The notes beneath the pieces were generated by a model, which did not search any database, had not been told where the DNA came from, and saw only the letters and a program-made list of their open reading frames with translations. Positions 1 to 5,359 of a DNA stretch of 6,532 bases are shown here, one piece after another. This DNA comes from Candidatus Dadabacteria bacterium UBA2774 (GTDB taxonomy: Bacteria > Desulfobacterota_D > UBA1144 > Nemesobacterales > UBA2774): positions 1-6,532 of the forward strand of contig DEIM01000222.1 of NCBI GenBank assembly GCA_002352485.1, written 5' to 3'. Numbering within the stretch: position 1 is the first letter of the stretch; every line of letters begins with the position of its first letter. The position numbers and the translations under genes were made by a program.

Positions 1-1188
1 GCGGTACTCATCGTGGAAGAAGGCATGCCTAACCTGATTGAGGAGCAGATACGCTCGATTGCCCAGAGGTCAAAGCTCGGGCTCGACATATTCGGGAAAG
101 ACATACTCCCTCAGGCAGGGGAATATACGCCGGATCATATTGCTAAGGGTGTGGGCACGTTCTTACTTAAAAACACGGTAAATAACTATGAAAGAGAAAA
201 GATAAAAGAGAGAAGCGAATATACTGAGAAGCATAAGCATAAGGCTGCGGGATTTTTAAAGGAGCCGGTGGCAAAGAGAAACCCTGTTTTCTGCACCGGG
301 TGTCCTGAAAGACCTATATTTACAGCGATTAAAATTTTAGAAGAGGATTACGGTAGGTCTTACTACGCCTCGGACATCGGGTGTTACTCGATGAGCGGGC
401 TTCCTCCATTCGATCTAAGTAACTCGATTACCGGTATGGGCATAGGGCTTGCCTCGGCGGGGGCACTGTCGCGGATGGCAAATAAGAGGGTCGTATCTTT
501 TATGGGTGACGGGACCTTCTGGCACAGCGGACTTACCACTAGTATATCTAACGCAGTATATAACAATCAGAACGCTATATTAATCATTCTTGAGAATTTC
601 TGGACATCAATGACCGGACACCACGAAAACCCCGCCTCGGGAAAGAACATGAGGCAGGAGGGAGTGGGAATGGATATCGAGAAAGCTCTTAAAGGGACGG
701 GGGTCAAGTGGATTAAGGCTGTTGACCCGTATAACCTTCAGGACTCGATAAATGTGCTAACAGAAGCGTATGAAGTGGACGAGGGACTAAGGGTTATTAT
801 CTCTCGGGGTGAATGTCAGCTTGAGAAAACCAGAAGAGAAAGGGTAGTGCTCAAGAGCAACCTGAAATCGGGTAAACGTATGGTTCAGAAGAAACTAGGC
901 GTAGACCCCGATGTCTGTACGGGGGATCACTCCTGTATGCGCTACAACGGATGTCCTTCACTTACGCTCAAGGAAAGCCCAACAATACTTCGCGACGACC
1001 CGGTAGCGCACATTGAGCAGTCATGCGTTGGGTGCGGTTTATGCGGAGAGATAGCCCATGCTGCGGTGCTTTGCCCTTCTTTCTATAAAGTGGAGATTAT
1101 AGAGAACCCATCCATGCTGGACAGAGTCGGTGCGAGGATTAATAAATCCCTACTTCATTTAATTTCCCGTAATGGCTGGAGTGGTTAA
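1..1188 (+). CDS. iorA: Indolepyruvate ferredoxin oxidoreductase, alpha (TPP/Fe-S) subunit, 5'-truncated by window edge
   Basis: Catalytic subunit of a 2-oxoacid:ferredoxin oxidoreductase. The family converts indolepyruvate or other arylpyruvates plus CoA to the aryl-acetyl-CoA and CO2, reducing ferredoxin in the cytoplasm. The frame is open at base 1, and the first residues (VLIVEEGMPNLIEEQ) match the interior of IorA, so the GTG at 13 is not the start. About 395 codons are visible; relatives have roughly 600-700, so the N-terminal domains lie upstream. Counting from codon 13: a CxxC at C94/C97, a DIGC at 121-124, a TPP-binding motif with GDG at 165-167 followed by NN at 184-185, and a C-terminal ferredoxin domain at about 295-360. 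The first cluster motif is C302-xx-D305-xx-C308-x5-C314-P. The second is C338-xx-C341-xx-C344-x9-C354-P. Asp replaces the second Cys of the first motif. Two stop codons (TAA TAA, 1186-1191) end the gene. iorB follows on the same strand. Family assignment is firm; the exact 2-oxoacid substrate is inferred. Confidence 0.93.
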   Translation, partial: AVLIVEEGMPNLIEEQIRSIAQRSKLGLDIFGKDILPQAGEYTPDHIAKGVGTFLLKNTVNNYEREKIKERSEYTEKHKHKAAGFLKEPVAKRNPVFCTGCPERPIFTAIKILEEDYGRSYYASDIGCYSMSGLPPFDLSNSITGMGIGLASAGALSRMANKRVVSFMGDGTFWHSGLTTSISNAVYNNQNAILIILENFWTSMTGHHENPASGKNMRQEGVGMDIEKALKGTGVKWIKAVDPYNLQDSINVLTEAYEVDEGLRVIISRGECQLEKTRRERVVLKSNLKSGKRMVQKKLGVDPDVCTGDHSCMRYNGCPSLTLKESPTILRDDPVAHIEQSCVGCGLCGEIAHAAVLCPSFYKVEIIENPSMLDRVGARINKSLLHLISRNGWSG

Positions 1189-1202
1189 TAATATTCCACC
1201 GG

Positions 1203-1227
1203 AGTTAGTACTTTCATATTACTAACT
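1203..1227 (+). other. Hairpin 1 in the iorA-iorB spacer (8-bp stem)
   Basis: AGTTAGTA (1203-1210) is the perfect reverse complement of TACTAACT (1220-1227), with a 9-nt loop between. The stem is AT-rich and has no U-run after it, so it is not a standard Rho-independent terminator. It shares its right arm with the larger hairpin at 1216-1252, so the two cannot form together. It could be an RNA switch, an RNA-processing site or a protein-binding repeat; the role is unknown. Confidence 0.45.
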
Positions 1228-1252
1228 GCACAGCTTTATAGTTAGGTAATAT
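1216..1252 (+). other. Hairpin 2 in the iorA-iorB spacer (12-bp stem, one bulge)
   Basis: ATATTACTAACT (1216-1227) pairs with AGTTAGGTAATAT (1240-1252), giving 12 base pairs with one bulged G (1245 or 1246) and a 12-nt loop (1228-1239). It ends 22 nt before the iorB ATG. It competes with hairpin 1 for bases 1220-1227. The arms AGTTAGTA (1203) and AGTTAGGTA (1240) are near-direct repeats on either side of the shared inverted copy. No poly-U tract follows. Possible roles are differential expression of iorA and iorB, mRNA protection, or an operator; the sequence does not decide. Confidence 0.5.
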
Positions 1253-1274
1253 AGAGAAACAATTAAAAGAAACC

Positions 1275-2876
1275 ATGCAAGGTAAAAGCGATCTTATAAA
1301 AATTTTCATTCCGGCTGTAGGAGGGCAGGGCGGAGGTGTGCTCACCGAGTGGCTCGTCCAGGCCTTCTTTAAAGAGGAATTTGACGTGCAGGGTATAAGC
1401 CTGCCCGGGCTTTCACAGAGGGGAGGCTCCACGGTGTACTATCTGGAGGCATACCCTAAATCAGCGGAAGATAAACAAGTAATATTTGCACAGTTTCCGG
1501 TACCCGGAGAAGTGGATATTATTGTAGCTCAGGAGTTTCTCGAGCTCGGAAGGGCGCTTGAGCTCGGCTACGGGTCCGATATCACGACCATTGTAACATC
1601 GACTCACAGGATATTCTCTACGCTTGAAAAGCTGCCTATCGGGAGCGGCATATATTCGGACGAGAATTTAAGAAAACTCGCAAGCGCATTCTCATCAGAC
1701 CTGATCGAGCTTAATGCCCTTGAGCTCTCAAAAGCAAACGGTATGGACGAGCTTGCGGTAAATGCAATACTGCTTGGAGCACTGTCAGCATCGGGTGCGC
1801 TTCCGCTAAAGAAAAAATCCTTTACCGACGCGATTGAAGAAGTGGGAGTCGCGGTTAAATCCAACCTGAGAGCGTTTGAAGTAGGTTTTGATTATATAGG
1901 ATCGAAGAAAAACCAAGGGCAGGTTACTAAAGCCGGGCATTCGTGGGAAAAGTTTATAGACGAAACAGCGCAGAAATTAGAGGGGAATAACCGGGAGGAA
2001 TATCTTCTTCGTACAAGCGAAATTGAATCTCAATACCCTGTAAACATTAGAGAAATAATGGCTGAAGGTGTGTTAAGGCTGCAGGAGTATCAGGATTATA
2101 AATACGCCGACCGCTATCTGTCCCAGGTAAATGACGTATTCCAGATAGACGAGCGTGTGAAGGGCGGCGGGCATAAGCTTACTGAGCACTATGCGAAAAA
2201 TCTAGCTTTACTAATGAGTTATGAAGACGGTATCAGGGTGGCCGAGTTAAAGATAAAATCCGACAGATTTAAACGTATTAAAGAGAACATGAGACTAAGG
2301 GACGATCAGGTGTTTAAGGTTATTGATTATTTAAAGCCCGATGCCGAAGAGGTTTACGGACTCCTTCCATTCTACATTGTAAGTCCGGTGCTTAGTTTTA
2401 CCAGGACATCGCTTTTCAAGAAGATATGGCGGAGGAAAAAGCCTCTCACTTTCGGGCAGACGCCCACCACTACATCGTTTTCCGGATTTACGAGACTGTG
2501 GCTTCTGACGAAAATAAAGTTCATGAGAACCCAGTCCTACCGATATAGAAAAGAGAACGCGTTGATTAAGAAATATACGGAATCAGTAAAAATCTACTCT
2601 GAATACGATTATAAGCTCGGATGCCTCATCGCCAAGAGCGCCGCTATGGTCAAAGGTTACGGTAAAGTGAGACGTAGAACTATGGATGCGTTTTACAGAT
2701 TCATTGATAATATTGTATTCCCACTAAGTGAGTTTGAAAGAGACAGTAGGAAGAATTACGATATTACGCTTGAGATTGGGGAAGAGGCAATAAAGCTTAT
2801 AAACGGTGAGTCGATAGACGGTATAGAACAAGCGGAAAAGCTGGCCCGTGACGTGCTCGAGCGAAGGGCAGCCTAA
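1275..2876 (+). CDS. iorB: Indolepyruvate oxidoreductase beta subunit, long form with DUF6537-like C-terminus
   Basis: Partner of the upstream IorA; it supplies the gamma-type domain of the 2-oxoacid:ferredoxin oxidoreductase. The N-terminal ~200 residues are the pyruvate ferredoxin oxidoreductase gamma-type domain: glycine-rich AVGGQGGGVL at 14-23 and PGLSQRGGSTVYY at 44-56. The classical archaeal and clostridial IorB is only about 200 residues and ends here. This one is 533 residues. Its extra ~300 residues (about 240-525) are mostly helical and basic, with YEDGIRVAELKI (316-327) and MVKGYGKVRRR (458-468). I recognise these as the DUF6537-type extension of long or fused bacterial IorAB proteins; the role of this extension is not known to me. 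The ATG at 1275 places the glycine-rich motif at the usual distance from the N-terminus. No clear Shine-Dalgarno precedes it; only purine-rich AAAAGAAA lies nearby. The stop TAA (2874-2876) overlaps the carA stop on the other strand. Co-transcription with iorA is likely. Confidence 0.9.
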   Translation: MQGKSDLIKIFIPAVGGQGGGVLTEWLVQAFFKEEFDVQGISLPGLSQRGGSTVYYLEAYPKSAEDKQVIFAQFPVPGEVDIIVAQEFLELGRALELGYGSDITTIVTSTHRIFSTLEKLPIGSGIYSDENLRKLASAFSSDLIELNALELSKANGMDELAVNAILLGALSASGALPLKKKSFTDAIEEVGVAVKSNLRAFEVGFDYIGSKKNQGQVTKAGHSWEKFIDETAQKLEGNNREEYLLRTSEIESQYPVNIREIMAEGVLRLQEYQDYKYADRYLSQVNDVFQIDERVKGGGHKLTEHYAKNLALLMSYEDGIRVAELKIKSDRFKRIKENMRLRDDQVFKVIDYLKPDAEEVYGLLPFYIVSPVLSFTRTSLFKKIWRRKKPLTFGQTPTTTSFSGFTRLWLLTKIKFMRTQSYRYRKENALIKKYTESVKIYSEYDYKLGCLIAKSAAMVKGYGKVRRRTMDAFYRFIDNIVFPLSEFERDSRKNYDITLEIGEEAIKLINGESIDGIEQAEKLARDVLERRAA

Positions 2877-4006
2877 CTCTCTTTCCTGTTTTCTTTCATA
2901 GATTCTATAAATTCCTGAAATAAATAAGATGAGTCGTGAGGACCAGGTGAGGCCTCGGGGTGGTACTGTACGGAAAATGCGGGGTGTTTTGTGTGCCTGA
3001 TACCCTCGACTGTATTGTCGTTCAGGTTGATGTGAGTGACCTCGACGTCTTTCCCAAGGCTATCTCCATCTACAGCAAAACCGTGGTTTTGAGAGGTTAT
3101 CTCTACTTTCCCCGTTTTAAGGTCTTTTACAGGCTGGTTTGCGCCCCTGTGTCCGAATTTAAGCTTATAAGTCCGCCCGCCCATTGCAAGGCTAAGTATC
3201 TGATGCCCAAGGCATATTCCGAATATGGGTTTTTTCCCCAAAAGGGTGCTAACGCTCTCAATTGCGTATGAAACAGCAGCCGGGTCACCCGGCCCGTTTG
3301 AGAGAAATATCCCGTCCGGGTTAAGCGATAGAACCTCATGCGGCGGAGTTCTTGAGGGCACGGTCGTAACCTCGCATCCGTGGTCAGTAAGTTTTCTGAG
3401 TATGTTATGTTTCAAGCCGAAATCGTATGCTACAACTTTATATTTTTCTTTTCCCTTTTCACTGCTCTCATGATCGGGTTTCCATGTCCCCGTTCCGACA
3501 TCCCAGGAATAGGGCTCCTCGCAGCTTACCTCTGTGACGAGGTCTATACCCACAATGCCCTGAGACGAGCGTACTTTTTGAAGTAAGCTCTCCGGGTTAT
3601 TGTCTGTAGTGGAAATAACGGCTTTCTGTGCGCCTTCTGTGCGTATAAGCCTTGTGAGCTCTCTTGTGTCTATACCTTCAATTCCGAGCACACCGTTCTC
3701 TGATAGATAAGAGGAAAGGTCTCCCCGGGAGCGCCAGTTGCTGGGCGTTTCCCAGTACTCCTTTACCACAAATCCCTTCAGGAAAGGCTTTCTTGATTCT
3801 GTATCTTCGGGGTTTACGCCGTAATTCCCGATTTCGGGATAAGTCATCGTAACTATCTGTCCGTTATATGAGGGGTCGGTGAGAATTTCCTGGTAGCCCG
3901 TCATTGAGGTGTTGAAAACCACTTCTCCATATGCTTCGCCCTCTGCCCCGAATGAGCTTCCTTCGAACACGGTTCCGTCTTCTATTACGAGCGTGGCTTT
4001 CTTCAT
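2873..4006 (-). CDS. carA: Carbamoyl-phosphate synthase small (glutaminase) subunit
   Basis: CarA hydrolyses glutamine and passes ammonia to CarB, which makes carbamoyl phosphate for pyrimidine and arginine synthesis in the cytoplasm. From the start used here the protein has 377 residues, normal for the family. The N-terminal CPSase small-chain domain opens with LVIEDGTVFEG and contains NTSMTGYQEILTDPSY. The C-terminal class I glutamine amidotransferase domain contains SNGPGDP, the nucleophile elbow GICLGHQ (Cys265) and QYHPEASPGP (His349, Glu351), so the catalytic triad is intact. The frame is open to an ATG at 4051 and another at 4027. I chose ATG 4006 because family members normally begin a few residues before LVxEDGTxFxG, and because a promoter-like element lies between the candidates. 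The longer form would add 15 residues (MFDTRFYRMYFPSGQ) unlike the family. carB is not adjacent, because the 3' side is the convergent iorB. The TAG stop (2873-2875) overlaps the iorB stop. Confidence 0.95.
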   Translation of the reverse strand: MKKATLVIEDGTVFEGSSFGAEGEAYGEVVFNTSMTGYQEILTDPSYNGQIVTMTYPEIGNYGVNPEDTESRKPFLKGFVVKEYWETPSNWRSRGDLSSYLSENGVLGIEGIDTRELTRLIRTEGAQKAVISTTDNNPESLLQKVRSSQGIVGIDLVTEVSCEEPYSWDVGTGTWKPDHESSEKGKEKYKVVAYDFGLKHNILRKLTDHGCEVTTVPSRTPPHEVLSLNPDGIFLSNGPGDPAAVSYAIESVSTLLGKKPIFGICLGHQILSLAMGGRTYKLKFGHRGANQPVKDLKTGKVEITSQNHGFAVDGDSLGKDVEVTHINLNDNTVEGIRHTKHPAFSVQYHPEASPGPHDSSYLFQEFIESMKENRKES

Positions 4007-4018
4007 TTGTCCGGAGGG

Positions 4019-4047
4019 AAAATACATTCTATAAAACCTTGTGTCAA
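4019..4047 (-). promoter_or_regulatory. Candidate sigma70-type promoter for carA
   Basis: Reading the minus strand, a perfect -35 TTGACA (4047-4042) is followed by a 17-nt spacer and TATTTT (4024-4019), which matches the consensus -10 at four of six positions. Transcription would start around 4012-4010, only about 4-6 nt before the ATG at 4006. If used, it excludes the ATGs at 4051 and 4027 as starts of carA and gives a nearly leaderless mRNA. Found by eye; the -10 is weak. Confidence 0.4.
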
Positions 4048-4112
4048 ACATAGAGTAGAATCGTATATATAAATACAGTGATTACGGTGGGTTTTGCTTG
4101 CTCTTGCCGGAT

Positions 4113-4125
4113 CAATTTAAAATTG
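4113..4125. promoter_or_regulatory. Perfect 13-bp palindrome in the carA/HD-GYP divergent region
   Basis: CAATTT-A-AAATTG is a perfect 6+1+6 inverted repeat near the middle of the 182-nt region between the two divergent genes. Its position would suit an operator seen by both genes. It is short and AT-rich, so chance is a real alternative. No regulator family is recognised from it. Confidence 0.25.
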
Positions 4126-4151
4126 GCGGATATGAGTGCATAATATTTATG

Positions 4152-4180
4152 TTGAAAAAAGGATAAACCTGCAGTATTAC
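4152..4180 (+). promoter_or_regulatory. Candidate sigma70-type promoter for the HD-GYP response regulator, predicting a leaderless mRNA
   Basis: TTGAAA (4152-4157, five of six consensus matches) is followed by a 17-nt spacer and TATTAC (4175-4180, four of six). Only 8 nt separate the -10 from the ATG at 4189, so transcription would begin at or within about 2 nt of the start codon. The absence of a Shine-Dalgarno sequence just upstream of that ATG fits this reading. The nearest AAGG is more than 20 nt away. Found by eye in AT-rich DNA. Confidence 0.4.
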
Positions 4181-4188
4181 TTGTTATT

Positions 4189-5298
4189 ATGACTGCGATT
4201 CCGGAGCTGGAATTGGAAACAAAAGAGAAGATTCTCATAGTAGACGACGAAGAGGCGATAAGAAACCTTTTCGTGGAGGCTCTTTCCAGTCTCGGCTACA
4301 GGTGCGAAGTTGCCGAGAACGGGCTTGATTGTTTGGCTAAGTATTATGAGTCAAGCGACTATGACGTAGTGCTTCTGGACGTACAAATGCCTGAGCTCGG
4401 GGGTATTGAGACTCTAAAGAAGCTTAAAAAATACGCTCCCGACCTTTCTATTATTATTGTTTCCGCATCACGTGATATCGATAACGTAAGGACTGCTCTT
4501 AAGGAAGGGGCTTACGACTACATATTCAAGCCCTTTAATATTAACGACGTACAGGCCGTAATAAGACGTGCTGTGGAAAGGGCGCAGCTCATTAAAAAGA
4601 ATAAGGACTATCAGCATAACCTTGAGAAAAAGGTAGAGAATCAGACACAGGAATTGGTGAATCTATACTCAGGCACACTCCAGGCTATGATACTTGCCCT
4701 AGATCTGAGGGAGAGTGAGACCGGTTATCACTCGTACAGAGTTACGGAATACGCTTTGACTCTGGGCAGGCATATGGAGCTGAGTGAGTCGGAGCTTTCT
4801 ATGCTGGCAAAGGGTGCATTGCTGCACGATATTGGAAAGATAGGAGTCCCGGATAGCATACTCCTTAAGCCCGGCAAGCTTACTGATGAAGAGTGGAAAA
4901 TAATGCGTAAACACGCAGAGCTTGGTTATACGATGCTTAAGAAGATAGAATTTCTGGAAGAGTCTGCTGCTTTAGTTTATTCGCACCACGAGCATTTTAA
5001 CGGTAAGGGTTACCCCAAGGGTCTTTCCGGCACCGAAATACCGCTTGGAGCCAGAATATTCTCAATTGTAGACGCCTTTGACGCTATGACCAGCAAGCGC
5101 GCTTACAGGGATGAGATGCCTTTTGAGAAGGCGGTCGAGAGGATAATAGAGGCCTCCGGTACTCAGTTCGATCCTGACATAGTAGAGGTATTTGCGAAGA
5201 TCGATCTTAGTATTTGGAAGGATATTAAAGAAAATATCGACGAATCGGGCTCAAACTTCTTAAAGGGGCTTTTATTCGAGCTAAGTAAATATAATTAG
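4189..5298 (+). CDS. Response regulator with HD-GYP phosphodiesterase output domain
   Basis: Cytoplasmic two-component response regulator of 369 residues that probably degrades cyclic di-GMP when phosphorylated. The receiver domain (about 14-130) has acidic residues D19/D20, phospho-acceptor D64 in LLDVQMPE, S92 and K114 in IFKP, all as expected. A charged helical, probably coiled-coil linker (about 132-160) leads to the HD-GYP domain (about 160-345). Candidate metal and catalytic residues are E177, H181, H213-D214 (HDIGKIGVPD), K217, H242, H266-H267, D295 (DAFDAM) and the NGKGYP loop (271-276), so the active site looks complete. There are no membrane segments. No histidine kinase gene is adjacent, so it is an orphan regulator here. 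ATG 4189 is used. A TTG at 4213, with GGAG six bases before it, is an alternative that would drop eight N-terminal residues without touching a domain. It is divergent from carA and convergent with gatB. Confidence 0.93.
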   Translation: MTAIPELELETKEKILIVDDEEAIRNLFVEALSSLGYRCEVAENGLDCLAKYYESSDYDVVLLDVQMPELGGIETLKKLKKYAPDLSIIIVSASRDIDNVRTALKEGAYDYIFKPFNINDVQAVIRRAVERAQLIKKNKDYQHNLEKKVENQTQELVNLYSGTLQAMILALDLRESETGYHSYRVTEYALTLGRHMELSESELSMLAKGALLHDIGKIGVPDSILLKPGKLTDEEWKIMRKHAELGYTMLKKIEFLEESAALVYSHHEHFNGKGYPKGLSGTEIPLGARIFSIVDAFDAMTSKRAYRDEMPFEKAVERIIEASGTQFDPDIVEVFAKIDLSIWKDIKENIDESGSNFLKGLLFELSKYN

Positions 5299-5359
5299 TA
5301 ACATCTCACACAATCTAATTCCGGCGTATCTTTGTTTCTAAACTATAATCAGATCTATC
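5299..5359. other. Convergent spacer between the HD-GYP gene and gatB, no recognisable terminator
   Basis: This 61-nt AT-rich stretch separates two genes that point at each other. I looked for a GC-rich stem with a T-run on either strand and found none. Only short AT-rich complementarities occur near 5345-5362. Termination must occur by another mechanism, or transcripts overlap. Confidence 0.4.

Noticed and set aside
13..15. GTG as start codon of the first gene
   Set aside because: The frame is open to base 1 and the residues before it (AVLI) continue a conserved IorA strand; the gene enters from outside the window.
1214..1432. Minus-strand ORF over the iorA-iorB spacer and iorB start
   Set aside because: It lies antisense to the conserved glycine-rich motif of iorB; no independent coding support.
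2960..3852. Several short plus-strand ORFs and one minus-strand ORF inside carA
   Set aside because: They are frame shadows of the conserved CarA coding sequence, including its catalytic motifs.
4065..4075. TATATATAAAT run upstream of carA as an alternative promoter
   Set aside because: It is a -10-like AT run, but I found no acceptable -35 about 17 nt upstream on the minus strand.
4044..4238. Small minus-strand ORF upstream of carA (64 codons)
   Set aside because: It is antisense to the start of the HD-GYP gene, has no recognisable features and no ribosome binding site, and its frame fits chance.
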